In this document: one piece after another, positions 30,156 to 41,734 of the stretch
Numbering within the stretch: the first letter of the stretch is position 1
How the letters are laid out: each line of letters starts with the position of its first letter
Assembly (NCBI RefSeq): GCF_016801865.2
Contig: NC_068937.1
Coordinates: 122,671,225-122,735,224 of the forward strand
DNA length: 64,000 nt
Direction: 5' to 3'
Source of the DNA: Culex pipiens pallens
Lineage: Eukaryota; Arthropoda; Insecta; Diptera; Culicidae
Translations under genes and position numbers: made by a program
Notes under the pieces: generated by a model
Told to the model about the DNA's origin: nothing
Database searches by the model: none
Seen by the model: only the letters and a program-made list of their open reading frames with translations

Positions 30156-31652
30156 AATTGGAAGAGAATCTTCGAGAGAGAGTTCCTACATATCTGTGGA
30201 AAAAATGTGTGGTCTATGGTGAGTAATTTTAGAGTTCGCTTAATCTTAGAAATTATATTTTTGTATCTTGTAGAAGCCATTGCTGAGACACATAAGATTG
30301 CAGTTTTATCTTTGAATATGTCTATTTTAAATATGTATACATGTTTCTTCATGGTGTTACAAAAAACTTTATACTCTGATCTTTTATGACAAATAACGAT
30401 GTATAACTAACCATTATTTCTATAAACATGATGTTTAAATTTTACAATGTAATTGCAACTATCAAATATCAAATATCACAACATCCATTAGCTCAGAGAG
30501 AACATTAAAACCAAAGAACGAAGTTCCCCGTCAAGGAATGAGTTTCACTTTTGCCGTTCGGCACTGCTCACATTGCTAGCATTTTTCATTCAAGCTACAT
30601 TACTTAACCAGGGCCCAACTAAAAGGTCACTCTCTTTTTGCATATTAACCCATTAGTCTGAAGTTTACTTCCAGTTATTTAAATTGTACTTCTTTTTCTT
30701 ACTGACACTGGTAAATAAAAAAACGATTTTCCTTTAATTCATTACCAAAACGTTAAAGCTAAAAATGAAGAAAGCGAGAAACTTTCACATTTCCGCTTTC
30801 CAAATAGACTGTGCTTTGACTTGTTTTAAAAGACAGCAACTCCCCCCGCTAGATTCCATTTCAGTTTGCTTCTTTCAGGGCAAAGTTAGCTCGATAATAC
30901 AATTCGGTACGACCAGAAATTATTCTATCACTCACCCTGACGATTGAAATAGTGTGACGACGAGCCCACGAAATGTGCCACGCGATCGGTGCGTTCAAGT
31001 TCAAGATCGAAACGCGACTGAAGCGCATTTCGTAGTCTGGCTTTGCAGTCAGTTTAGCTGAGGTGTCTTTGAGGGGTGTCTCTAAATTACGTTGTTTGAA
31101 CATCTGAGTGTTTATTTTAACTTAGGCCGTTGCAAATATTTTTCAAAGTTTATGTCGCCCCATCCCTTCAAAATCGATCCGAAAAATCAGGGGGCAAAAA
31201 AACATTTTTTTTTCAAAACTTAAAAGGAAATAGAAGTCTAACCAACTGAAAACAATTAGAAATGCATTTTCCTGCGTTTAAAATCATATTGAGCATGCCT
31301 GGGATCGATCAAAAATATTTTTAATTTTTGTGGAATTCCAATGTACAGCACCGCAAAAAGTTTTTTTTTTTGGCGAAAAAAAAATCTCTTCAATGTTTGG
31401 ATATTTTGAAAACTAATAATTACAGAACAACTGGACAGGTGTATAATGCATTTTGAAACACTTTTTTCATTCATTATGACAGTTATGTCAGTTATGACGA
31501 ATTTCATTCTGAAACAACTAACACGTTGGCTATGGATAGACTATTCTCACCTGTATTGTAATTGAAGTGTGTTTGTAAGCTCTCGATCACTCCGGTTTTA
31601 CAATCGTGGAGATGCAGTTTTGTCCATTCAGCGGTTATGTATGTATGTATGT
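30156..31652. other. Gene-free stretch with a dispersed repeat at its end
   Basis: AT-rich sequence without a convincing gene. Around 31230-31510 there is a repeat that recurs in the same orientation at about 62915-63185 and partly at about 34115-34200 (shared words TTTAAAATCATATT and AATGTACAGCACCGCAAA). A (GTAT)n tract lies at 31635-31652. Confidence 0.6.
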
Positions 31653-32035
31653 ACTAGGGTGGTTTGAAGTTTGCATGGAAAATCATGAAAAATGGTCCAA
31701 TTTTATCAGAACATCTTTTTTTTGATCGTAATTTGGCCTCAAAACAATTTGTATGAGCAATTTTTGTTTGAAAAACTAATGCGAAAGCGTTAAAATTTGG
31801 CAAATAAGCTAAAAAAAATCCAAACAGGTACGTTCCTATCTTGCCCCTGGCAAAAGGTACAGCTTGCTCAAAACTGCTCTAAAACATGATTTCCAGAGTT
31901 TTTTTATTTTTTTTTTCGAAAAGGGCCAATAAACTATTGTCTTTCATATGTTTATAGGACCTGATAAAAAAAAACTCGATTTGAATATTTAGGACAAGTT
32001 TTGAACACCAAGGCTCAAAATAGGGCAACCCTAGT
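31653..32035. mobile_element. 383-bp MITE bounded by ACTAGGGT
   Basis: The terminal inverted repeat ACTAGGGT is seen at 31653-31660 and, reversed, at 32028-32035, with TA on both sides. The interior is AT-rich and without ORFs. Short TIR, so the call rests on symmetry and the TA flanks. Confidence 0.5.
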
Positions 32036-32198
32036 ATGAATATATGACCTCCGTATACAGCTTATTCAGATGCGGTGTAAAAATCCTCAAAAATTCATCT
32101 GTCTTTAAAATCCAAATACAGTCCAGACTCGATTATCCGAAGGTTGCTTGGAAGGTTGTGTAAATTTGGATGGTGTAATTCTGGATGGTTGAATATTA

Positions 32199-32355
32199 GG
32201 CTTCATCCATAAAGTACGTCACGCTAAAATCAGCCAAAATTTACCTCCCCCCCCTCCTTTGTCACGCTTTTCCTATACTTATTACATGCAATGTCACACT
32301 TGTTCAGACACCCCCCCCCCCCCCCTAGAGCGTGACATACTTTATGGATGACGCC
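32199..32355. mobile_element. 157-bp MITE, TIR GGCTTCATCCATAAAGTACG, TSD TTA
   Basis: Near-perfect inverted repeats of about 28 bp flank a core containing a C7 run and a C15 run. TTA occurs at 32196-32198 and 32356-32358. The C tracts make this element a candidate for unusual secondary structure. Confidence 0.8.
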
Positions 32356-32647
32356 TTACCTCTTTTGTGATGTAATTTCACCTCAATTTAGACTGACAAA
32401 TGACATAACACTATAAAAAAATTACACACTTTCAGAGATAAAATTACACATTTTTTTCTCACATCAAAGATGTACCCCTTCCCAGATGTAATATTACCAT
32501 GATTTTTTTTACTGTGTACGTCCTACACAGTCGAATCACAACAAAAAAAAATCGCTTTTTTATTTATGTTTTAACTTTTAACACCAAATTCGAGTTTTGC
32601 GACCCCATTTTACAAACCCATGGTACAAATTTTATTTAAAGCTTTTG

Positions 32648-34038
32648 CAGGGTGGCCACTCGAGTCGGAAATTTGGGAATTCGCCAAAATCCGCAAAAAA
32701 TCGGGAAAAAGTCGGGAATTTGTGATTTTTTGTCAAAAAGTCGGGAAAAGTCGGGAATTCCAAGCATACTTGTTTGAAAATTATTTTCTAACTCTTGAAT
32801 AATTTTGTCATATTTTGTACAATTTTCAAATTAAATTCACAATTTTTTTCTTAAGTAACTTATTTTAAATTTAAGGTTCCTTTCACTGTTTCAATTTATT
32901 TAAGAATGAAAAGGCCATTTAAGACATTAAAAATCCTAATAAATATTAAATGCATTCAACACAGAATTTCATAATATTTTTTTATGAATCAACCGGTTTT
33001 TACCAATTTTTGTTTATAAAACAAGATCTATTTATCAAACAAACTTAACTAAAAACAACAACAAAGTTAATTAAAAACTAATAGAACCTAATTTTAACGA
33101 TTATGGCCAGCGTAAAGTTATGATTCTGTTTTAATATTGATTGAATATTTGAAAAAAGATTCCAACTAGAGTTTGGCAATGGTTTTTTTGGTGGAAAAAA
33201 ATCATTAAGTCATTTCAAATTTTTTTTCCCCAGAGGTTTGTCTTCAGTTTTTGGAAAAAATAAATATCGAATAAAATCCAATCGTTATTCGTTCTGAATG
33301 AAAAAATTGAAAAACTTTATTACGTTTTGTAACATGGAAAAAATATTGAAAAAGCAAAAAAAAAGTAATTTTGATTTAAATTATTGCGAATATGTATGTT
33401 TAAAGCATTTGTCTCTTCGAACATTTCGCATAAAGCAAGTTGTAAAACATGGAATCTTATCAAACTGAATTTTTCATTTAAAAAAATAAAACAGTTAAAT
33501 ACTGATAACTGGATAAATCAGGTCCAAATTAAAAAAAATAGAAAGGATTTAAAAAAATAATATACGAATTCCTAGACATTTTTCAAAATTCATTGAAATA
33601 ATGTAATCATGTTTAAAGCGTTCTTTGTTTTTTAATAAAATAAAATTGAGAAGAAAATGTTATATTCAATAATCTTTAACCTTTTGTTTTTGGAGTATCA
33701 AAAACTATACGTTTTTCAATTTTAAAAATTAACATTGAAATTATAATTGTTTTCAAGCTTTCAGTTATTTTTAAAAGACTATTATTTGTTTATGTTTCTA
33801 CCCTGAATCAAAATAATGAGTGCTTCCATTTTTAAAGTATTTTTTAGGAGTTTGTTCTTGGGTTTCTTTTTCTACGAAAATTGTAAATAGTTAGATTTTT
33901 TTTAATTTGTTTAGGTTGATATATTTTTTTTTTATAAAGAGTATTTTGTTAGAAATCATTATTTAGATAGGAAATGCATATTTTTTGAGTTTATGGAAAA
34001 GTCGGGAATTTGAAAATGAAATTTGAGTGGTCAACCTG
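32648..34038. mobile_element. 1.4-kb non-autonomous DNA element, TIR CAGGGTGGCCACTC
   Basis: The left end is CAGGGTGGCCACTC and the right end is the diverged reverse complement of CAGGTTGACCACTC. Subterminal GTCGGGAA words occur at the left (about 32699-32755) and the right (about 34003). The CAGGG start resembles hAT termini, but no clear 8-bp duplication is visible. No ORF is preserved. Confidence 0.55.
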
Positions 34039-34792
34039 CAAAGCAGGGGATTTGTCTTCCCCCCTTCAATGTTGGCCCGAAAATCCCTTCAATGTTTTCG
34101 TCAAATCTTACATTTTTTGAGAACTATTATAATGATTGCAAAACAACTGAACTAGTGTAAAATGCATTTTTAAACACTTTTTCCATGCAAATGTTGAAGC
34201 AATGGCTTGTTCTTTTAATATTTATAATTTTTATTTATTTCATTTTTATTTTATTTTTTTCAAAAATTGTGCATCGTATCCCAAATTTCAAGCTCTAAAA
34301 ACAGCTATCCCTATACAAACTGTCGTCCCGATTCGCCCCAGTTAACCTGATATTGCCATATAATTTTCTCCAATTTTACTACAGAATCTTCGGATGAAGT
34401 TCGGAGATCGGAAGGAATGCGCTCAAGAAAAGTTTCGCATTCTTTTCGTGTCTAAAACTCTAAAATTCTGAAATTCCTCAATTTGCTGCTAGATTTTATT
34501 TTTTTTTATTAAAAAAATATTAAATATAATTGGGTCCAAAAATGAAGCTTAGATTGCTGATATTATTGTTTACAGCGATAAAGCTTATTTTTCTGAGTAC
34601 AATGACCCTTTGTACGACCACAAAGAGTTTAAAATGGATTTTTAAATCAATTTTGAAAAATTAACCTCGCGGTCCTTCTTGACAGAAAAGGTCCTATTTG
34701 ACAGCTCGTTCCAAGGGGACCATAGTTGATCTATCGAAAAAATGTTGTCTTGTCATTTTTTTTTTGCATTAAAATGAAAAAAAAGTGATCAG

Positions 34793-36412
34793 GATTTTTA
34801 AAGGCAGGGGCGCAAAAATTCGACGAAGAGTGGCACAAAGTTAGAGTTGGCTGGGTGAAAGTAGTGTTTTAAGTGTTTGCGTGTGGTTTGCGCGAGATTG
34901 GTCGCAAGATGACACCGGGGAATCGACGAATCTGAGTGTGTGTGCTAACGAAGATGAAGGAGCTTTTGCTCTCTAGAGTCTCTAACGAGAGAATGAATGC
35001 TGCTGCTGGGTGCTTCGTCGTCATCATCATCGCCATCTGCACAAACAGCGCGTGTAGGCTGTCGGTGTGTTGGTGCTGCTTGCTGTTGGAGTGCGCGGTG
35101 AGTTCGTTCCATGTTGAGCACACAGTAGAAAGAGAGAAGAGTATCCCAGTCACGAAATATTCTAGCAGATCTGGTTTTACCAGAATCCTGCTAGACTGGT
35201 GGAACATTTCTGCTAGAATGCTGTAAGAATATCCAGCTCTGTGAGAACCCTACTAAATCCTACTAGAGCGTCGTGACTGGGATGCTGCTGAGAAAATTTA
35301 CGTGTATATGGATTTTTTTCAGTTTGGTATCAAATTTCAGATAAGCTTGCAAATTTCTAAATTGATATGAGACCAACCAAAATAATTTTCAACCGCGATT
35401 CAGTTTTTCCATAGCCGGCTGTCTAAGACTGAATCGATTCTAAATCAACAATATTTTAATACCTAGACAGACATTTTCTCAACTGTTGCATCTTACGCTA
35501 GCCGGTTCTCACAGATGCCAAGGCTGAATACTTGGTGAGGACTTTCTATTGTTATTGTGTTAATTTAGAAATATTAAATATGCTGATTAATCCCATTACA
35601 CATACAATTTGAATCATTAACTAATTATGCTTTTTTGAATCGGTCGTTTTAATTCAAATTATAAGTCCTACATTTAAATGAAACAAATAAATAATTCATG
35701 TTTACTCAGCATCGCTGTAAGAGTTTAAAATCAATATTCCAATTATGCGTTAAATCATTTATAACACCGAATTTCGCTTAAACACATAATAACTAAAGAA
35801 AAATATAAATTTCTCTGTACTCTTACAGTCGGTAGCTTGAGTTTAACAGCATACATGTTAAAACTGTGTTTAATCAGCATTGCTTTTATATGAGAAAATG
35901 GTTGGTTAAGTAACACAAACGTAAATTTAATCAAACACGGCTTCGTCGCGTTGTATCTGCCGTGGCTTTAAATAGGATATATATAAATCATGCATCGTTC
36001 ATACTGTACAATCATCTGTATAAGTTTAATAATACAAAAAACTAACTCTACTTGATTCGCCCGCAACGCCTTTCGGGGTGTATCCTAGGGTTTTACCTCT
36101 CTTACTAACATTGAGTCCAAAACCACCCTACAAACATCTATACCACTAAGGTGTCGTAGGGATCCTTGCGCACTTTAGATAGGTGTTTACTAACATTCCT
36201 TCCGTTCCCCAAAGGATAGCTTAGACCCGGCAAGGACCCCCTTATGCCCTGGGCTGTATTACACACTCATCAAAAGATGAAGACATGGTATCTCCCGTGT
36301 TGGATTATTATTCCGGATGAGGGTCTAACACAACCAGACCAAACAGTGGGATAAGCGTTGTGGAGCCATCCGTGGATAGGGCGTCCTGAAATGCTAATGC
36401 TAATGCTAATGC
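34793..36412 (+). mobile_element. 1.6-kb retroelement insertion with 23-bp target-site duplication
   Basis: A perfect 23-bp direct repeat at 34770-34792 and 36413-36435 (it contains GAAAAAAAAGTGATCAG) flanks the insertion. The 3' end is a short tandem repeat of ATGCTA, as in several mosquito non-LTR families. There is no long ORF, so this is an internally deleted or SINE-like copy. A 141-bp MITE lies inside it. It landed in a repeat of family A. Confidence 0.75.
35143..35283. mobile_element. 141-bp MITE, TIR ATCCCAGTCACGA
   Basis: Perfect 13-bp inverted ends at 35143-35155 and 35271-35283. The interior carries several CTAGCAG or CTACTAG words in both orientations. A related partial copy occurs near 62785-62900 (CCCCAGTCACGGCGTTCTAGC). 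Confidence 0.7.
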
Positions 36413-36683
36413 TAAAATGAAAAAAAAGTGATCAGAAATGGTTTTTATTCGTGTTTTTACCGTTGTACATAAAAATTGACATAGGGCTTTAGTACCCTAT
36501 TTATATTACAAGAACTTTTTAAGACGACTAGCGAAGCAATTATGAAACTTCTAGTTTAAATAAAAAGAAATAATCAAATTTAAGATGACGCCCTCTTGGT
36601 TATTTGTATTCTTCATTAATACTGGTTTACCAGTTGTCCAAGTACAAATATTTGGTACCACTGATTCACTCGGCACTGCACCC

Positions 36684-37271
36684 TCATCGCTCCTTTCTCA
36701 GCTTCAGACTAGACACCTCGATCGCCTCCAGCCAGTGGCCAATTTCCTCCGGTCGATCCGGCCTCTCGCGACACTCGTCAAACTGTTCAATCAGCTCGCC
36801 CATGTTGAACCCTCCAGGTGCGACCTGCCGCGAAATGGCCACCGCCCGCACGAACCCATCCGTCAGCGTGACGAACCGGTGCTCGAGGTACAAACTGCGC
36901 TCGTCCCACCAAACGAGCCGCGTTTCGACGCGAAACGGCCGGAACAGTCCGATCATGCGCCGGTACCGGATCGACGTTGCGCCCTGCACCGAGGAAGCTC
37001 CCCGCGAGCGCAGTTTGGACCAGAACTTTGTTCGGCCGAACCAGTGGTACCGGGCAAAGTCGAGCTCGCGCAGGAACCGCACGTTGTTCATGTGATCGAG
37101 GAAGATGTCGATGTCCTGCGTGGTGCAGATGCCGTACGACGTGACCGTGTCGGTTAGCTGCTTCTTGTGGAACAGGTTGGAGATGTTCAGCGAGAGCTGG
37201 GTAAAGATGAAGCGGACGTAGTAGTTGACGTCGAACGCTAGTAGCACCAGGACGGCGATGATCCAGTACAT
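36684..37271 (-). CDS. THEM6: THEM6-like thioesterase-superfamily protein, copy 2
   Basis: 195 aa in one exon. An N-terminal hydrophobic segment (YWIIAVLVLLAFDVNYYV) precedes the hotdog-fold signatures YGICTTQDIDIFLDHMNNVRF, VQGATSIRYRR and RLVWWDERSLYLEHRFVTL. It is clearly paralogous to the protein at 24997-25587, but diverged in the anchor and C-terminal parts. The ATG at 37271 is chosen because it aligns with the paralogue start. The frame stays open upstream to 37328, just after an acceptor-like TTTGCAG, so a 19-residue longer N-terminus is possible. Confidence 0.88.
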   Translation of the reverse strand: MYWIIAVLVLLAFDVNYYVRFIFTQLSLNISNLFHKKQLTDTVTSYGICTTQDIDIFLDHMNNVRFLRELDFARYHWFGRTKFWSKLRSRGASSVQGATSIRYRRMIGLFRPFRVETRLVWWDERSLYLEHRFVTLTDGFVRAVAISRQVAPGGFNMGELIEQFDECRERPDRPEEIGHWLEAIEVSSLKLRKER

Positions 37272-37328
37272 GACGGAGGACTTGAGGGGGGAAAACGTAT
37301 CAGACTCGAGGTGCACTTGAAACTGCAA

Positions 37329-38828
37329 ATCACTTACCTAACAACGCTCTGTTTACCTTTTCAAGTACAACTATTGTGATTGTCACGAGTCGTGCAGCAG
37401 AGTGCTGTTCGCTGCTAAAGCTACAAATCGATACTGTGTACTAACTGTTTTGCTCAGTACACAGAAGGTTGTGTTTGTCTCCTCTAAGTAATTAGTGGTG
37501 TATACTATGTTGCATTAAATCTTGTGTGCAATATTGTACAGTACTTGCAAGCTGATTCGTTCACAGTGCTGCTTTTCCCAAACACGGACGTCAAAGTTGA
37601 GGTACCAAATCAGTGGCATCACTGAAAAATTGATCCAGGTTAAACGTGGTAAGTACAAATAAATGATCGTGTGAAGTGAAGTAAGTGAAAGTGAGATCTG
37701 TCAATTCTGTCACTCTGTCAATTAGTCAAAATAGAAAAGACCTCGACTCGAGGACTAGGGATGAAAATTGATAATTTAGAGTTGTTTTAATATAAGACTT
37801 TTTAAACAGAGGAAGCCCCTTAAATTAGTGGAGCTTTAAAAATATAGTTTGTAATCATAAGTCGTGTGATAGAAATCAATAGTCAAGAATTTTCCATCAG
37901 TAATAGAAAACTTAAATAATTTATTATTAGTTACTAGATGTTGCCTTTTCTTTTTGTTTTGCTGTCCAAGTTAATATTTCCTGCGTTAGCTTATGCCAAA
38001 ATCTATCTCGCTCGCATGCGTTTCAACTTTGTCGTAGAAAAGTTAAGTAGTGTTTATGCAAGCTCGTGCACTCGTTCAAACCCCTTTCTTTCATTTGTAT
38101 ATTCAGTTATTAACGTTAAACGGCTAAGAAGTGTTAGAGAGAACGAACGAACGAACAACGGTGTCTAGTAGGGATGTGTGTGAGTTTGTGATAAAATTCG
38201 GTAAGAAACGTTTGTAACACGCTAGAGAGTTCGGTATAGTTTTTCGCTTGTTCTAAAATGTGTCTTTTTTTTGTTTGTAAAATTTCCATACTGTAGAGCT
38301 CGCAAATACTGTGTCAGGTTTGTTACATTTTTGTATCGACATGTTTACTACAATTTAGAAAAGAACATTTGTTTTTAGCGGACAATGAGTTCAAGCCACA
38401 AACCGGTTTACGAAAGAGGGGGGGATGGTCACGAGGAGAGGTAGCTAAGGATATGTTGGCTACATTCGAGTTGGGACGACACACCAAAGTACACTTATAC
38501 AATTTATTCTAGTGCCTGGTTAGATTACAAAAATGGGGAGGTTGAAAAACATAGCGATTAAAATTAAACAAAACTCACAAATAAGGGTTAGCCGGCGTTG
38601 TGAGAAAAAGTTGAGTATGCTGCTGAGTCGTGCGTGAAATTATGCGCTCGTAGAGCGTGTTTTTAGCGATTTGAATCGATTGTTTTTCAAAATTAGAAAT
38701 CCTTAAAAACTACACTAACACTACACGGTCGCGATCCAAAATCGTCCCTTCCACTTGTTTCTAGTTGCTACCAGAGCAGTTTGATTTCTTCGTGCATGCT
38801 TCTACTCCCAATCTCTCTCTCTCCCTCT
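37329..38828. other. Intergenic region between THEM6-like copy 2 and TXNDC9
   Basis: Contains the 5' side of the THEM6-like gene and the 3' UTR side of TXNDC9. A copy of a dispersed motif (TTCCCAAACACGGACGT) sits at 37574-37590. I see no ORF with coding character and no clear transposon ends. Confidence 0.6.
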
Positions 38829-39611
38829 CTAATCGTCAAAGTCGATATCGGAATCGTCCGAGTCGTAACCGCCGCGGATGGTCTTTTTCGCCGCGTACGT
38901 CGACTTCTTCTTCTTCTTGTCATCGGGGGGCGTCAGCAGGTCACCCTGAAAAAGAGCAAAGCATTGAATTACATTTGAATGACCGCGGCTTCCCCTTTCT
39001 CCTCCTTACATTGTACTCGATCGCGCCGGACTGCGCGATCCGCCACTCGAGCATCTCCGTGCTAAAGTCGTCGCAGTTGCCCAGATCGGTGAAGCCCACG
39101 ATGTAGTCCTTGGTTTTGCTGTCCTTGATGAGCGCTATGCTGGGGATCACCTTGATGCGCAGCCGCTGCGTCAGAAAGGGACACTTTTCCGCGTTCACCT
39201 TGCAGAACTTGGCCTCGAGGTGGCGCCCGGCCAGGATCTTCAGGTGCATGTCCACGATCCGGCAGCGGGGCGTCGAGTCGCGGTAGAAGTGGCACACGAT
39301 GTTGGCGGACTTCTTGCTCACCTCGAAGAACTCCTTCTCGTCCGCGAGCTCCTGGTACTCGCCGTGACCCTGCAAGCAAAACCAACCGTTTTAGTATAAA
39401 CTCCCCATTTAAAAACCTATCACCAAGATCTTACATTGTTCTTCCACTCTTGCCGTTGGGCCGACTGCTTTTTGAGCTCGGCGATGCGCTGCTCGCGCAG
39501 CTTCTCCAGGTCCTCGCCACCGAGGCTGTCCAGCCTGGCCAACTCGCCATCCAGTTGCTTCTCAAGCTGCACGGCGGCCGAAATGAGTGAGTTCTGCAGC
39601 ACTTGCTCCAT
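38829..39611 (-). CDS. TXNDC9: Thioredoxin domain-containing protein 9
   Basis: Exons 39611-39435, 39369-39010 and 38945-38829 join in phase 0 to 217 aa (human 226). TXNDC9 is a phosducin-like protein that binds the cytosolic chaperonin CCT. An N-terminal helix (residues 1-59) is followed by a thioredoxin fold. Where redox-active thioredoxins have CxxC this family has a non-catalytic sequence, here STPRCRI. The C-terminus is acidic (SDDSDIDFDD) after a lysine run. Introns are 65 and 64 bp. The promoter side has been altered: a 1.75-kb Jockey-type element is inserted about 160 bp upstream of the ATG. Confidence 0.95.
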
Positions 39612-39772
39612 GGTGGTGGTGGTGGTAGTGTTTAACAAACTGTGTGCGAGGATTATAGTAGAAACACGTGCACTTTGAGTTTTACAAAAATATGTAAGCA
39701 AGATCCAATGTTTTTTTCTCCAAAGTTTGTATGCAGAATTAGGGCGATTCGTCACACTTGAATATAACCCAT

Positions 39773-41518
39773 CACCTCCGTGTACGCACGAGTGCAAGCA
39801 GCAGTCAAGTGCTCAGTGCTCCATCGTTTTTTTCGAAATTTTTCGCCGTAATTTACCGTGATTAGCCGCGAGTTTGCTCCAGCAGCATGCCAAGGGCCGG
39901 CCGTGGCCGTGGCAGTTCGAGTGCGGCCTCGAAAAACCCGCGAAGTTCGTCTACCGGCCGTGTGCAAAAAGGTAAACAAACCAACGCCGTGTCGACCGCC
40001 ATCGCGCAGGGGAGCGTGAGCGCAGAAGGCATCGACAAAAAGTTACTACATCCCGGTTATGTTCCGAGATCACCAGTGCGAACCCGTTCCGGTACCTCCG
40101 GTGCCACGACCAGTGGCACATCAACATCCGCCAACATCCCCATCAGGAACGAGTTCCAGATGCTGAGCGACGATGAAGAAAACAACAACACCGACGGTAG
40201 CAGCACTACCGACGACGACGACGATGATGGTCGTGCACGGAAAAAAGTGCCGACGTCAAAAAAGAACAACTCTCCAGCGGAACGTAGACCACCTCCAATT
40301 TTTGTTTTGGACACGTTGGCGGACGATGTTGACGAGTTGCTGGAAGGCCTCGGATATTGTCTGAAAATCGGTAAGTCGGCAGTGCAAGTGATTACACTGA
40401 GCAAAAAAGATTTCGACCTGGTGCTTGAAGAACTGAAGCGTAGCAACTTCAACTTCTACACATACGACCCAGAGAAGCCCCCTGTTAAGGTCGTCTTGCA
40501 GGGTTACCAAGACCGTCCGATCGCCGACCTGAAGCGACACCTCTCGAACGCCGGAATAAAACCGCGGGAGATTAAAGTGCTCTCGCGCAAGACAACGGTC
40601 ACGGGTGTGCACACTCTGTACCTGTTGTACTTCGACCGCGGCACCGTCAAGATCCAAGACCTGCGGCGGACTAAAACATTGGACGGTTTTTGGGTAAACT
40701 GGCGGTTTTACTCCAAAAACCCGACGGACGTAGCGCAATGCCACCGTTGCCAGAAATTCGGCCACGGCTCGCGGAACTGCAACCTCCGGCCCCGCTGCGT
40801 GAAGAGCGGTGAATCACACCTCTCCGAGGCGTGCGCACTGCCACGAAAGGCGGACTTGGGGGACAAGGCAGAACAAACCAAGCCGCGCGTAAAGTGCGCG
40901 AACTGTGACGGCAACCATACCGGCAATTACCGCGGATGCGTCGCGCGCAAGGCCTACCTCGAGGAGCAGGAAAAGAGGAAGAAGAAAGCCCACCCTCCTC
41001 AGCGAAGTACGAGCGCAGCCGTTCCTGCAGCTGGACAGCCTACGGTTCCAGCGGACAACCCAGCGATCCCTCCTGGATGGGGGCGTTCGTTTGCCAGCGT
41101 GGTCGCTGCCGGTAGCGGCGATGCGGCCCAGCAAGGAGTCACCGGGGAAGATCTCTTTACCCTGCCGGAGTTCTTTGCTCTCGCGGGGGAGATGATGACG
41201 CGGTTTCGGAGCTGCCGTAACAAGGCGGAGCAATTTCTGGCCCTCGGGGAGCTGATGATCAAGCACATCTATAATTGATTATTTTTGTCTGTGATCTAGT
41301 TTTAAGCTTTCTCTTTATCTATCCTTTTCCCATTGCACTTTCTGTAAGTTTTTTGAAAACTTTTTCTTACTCTTGTCAATTCCATAGTTATAAGTAATAA
41401 TTTTTCGATTGAATTACGATGTAAAACACAGCTGAAAGGAACACCAAAACTCTGTTATATACCTAAATGAACTCATTGTAACTTGGATTATTCACAAATA
41501 AAACCGAATTGAATTGAA
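39773..41518 (+). mobile_element. Gag-only Jockey-type non-LTR element upstream of TXNDC9
   Basis: A 15-bp duplication TTGAATATAACCCAT occurs at 39758-39772 and 41519-41533. The element has a 5' UTR of about 110 bp, one intact ORF (39887-41278), a 3' UTR with AATAAA near 41497, and ends in tandem GAATT units. No endonuclease or reverse transcriptase is present between the ORF and the 3' UTR, so it must have moved with proteins supplied elsewhere. Exact 3' boundary is ambiguous by a few bases because the tail overlaps the duplication. Confidence 0.8.
39887..41278 (+). CDS. Retrotransposon ORF1 (Gag-like nucleocapsid)
   Basis: 463 aa, uninterrupted. A basic, Ser/Arg-rich N-terminus (residues 1-60), an acidic Asp/Asn stretch (about 95-115), an RNA-binding-like central region (about 130-280) and then a zinc-knuckle region. 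The first knuckle is CHRCQKFGHGSRNC, a standard CX2CX4HX4C. The second has lost a ligand (CVKSGESHLSEAC, Ser in place of Cys). The third is CANCDGNHTGNYRGC. This is the arrangement of Jockey-clade ORF1. The open frame suggests a recent insertion. Confidence 0.85.
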   Translation: MPRAGRGRGSSSAASKNPRSSSTGRVQKGKQTNAVSTAIAQGSVSAEGIDKKLLHPGYVPRSPVRTRSGTSGATTSGTSTSANIPIRNEFQMLSDDEENNNTDGSSTTDDDDDDGRARKKVPTSKKNNSPAERRPPPIFVLDTLADDVDELLEGLGYCLKIGKSAVQVITLSKKDFDLVLEELKRSNFNFYTYDPEKPPVKVVLQGYQDRPIADLKRHLSNAGIKPREIKVLSRKTTVTGVHTLYLLYFDRGTVKIQDLRRTKTLDGFWVNWRFYSKNPTDVAQCHRCQKFGHGSRNCNLRPRCVKSGESHLSEACALPRKADLGDKAEQTKPRVKCANCDGNHTGNYRGCVARKAYLEEQEKRKKKAHPPQRSTSAAVPAAGQPTVPADNPAIPPGWGRSFASVVAAGSGDAAQQGVTGEDLFTLPEFFALAGEMMTRFRSCRNKAEQFLALGELMIKHIYN

Positions 41519-41734
41519 TTGAATATAACCCATAAGTTGCATGCAATATGTACAAGGAGCGAACCGCAACTGTTGAACAGCGAATGAAGTGTGCGGATTG
41601 ATATGGTAAGCACAAAGCCAACTAACGAACGTTTAGCATGGGAAAAATTCATAAAGAGAAGCTAGATAAGCAGATGATAAATAATAATTAAGCGTTTTCG
41701 GTAAAAACCGATCGGATATGATCGGGATGAACTT

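Larger units (their letters stand above)
34540..36510. repeat. Dispersed repeat family A, copy split by a later insertion
   Basis: Sequence at 34540-34792 and 36436-36510 recurs in reverse orientation at about 42975-43335 and 63282-63665 (shared words GGTCGTACAAAG, ACTCAGAAAAATAAGC, GACCTTTTCTGTC). The copy here is interrupted by a 1.6-kb retroelement; the copy near 63.4 kb is interrupted by a MITE. Confidence 0.65.

Noticed and set aside
30861..31103. Minus-strand open frame of 80 codons
   Set aside because: No recognisable domain, and no promoter or splice signals.
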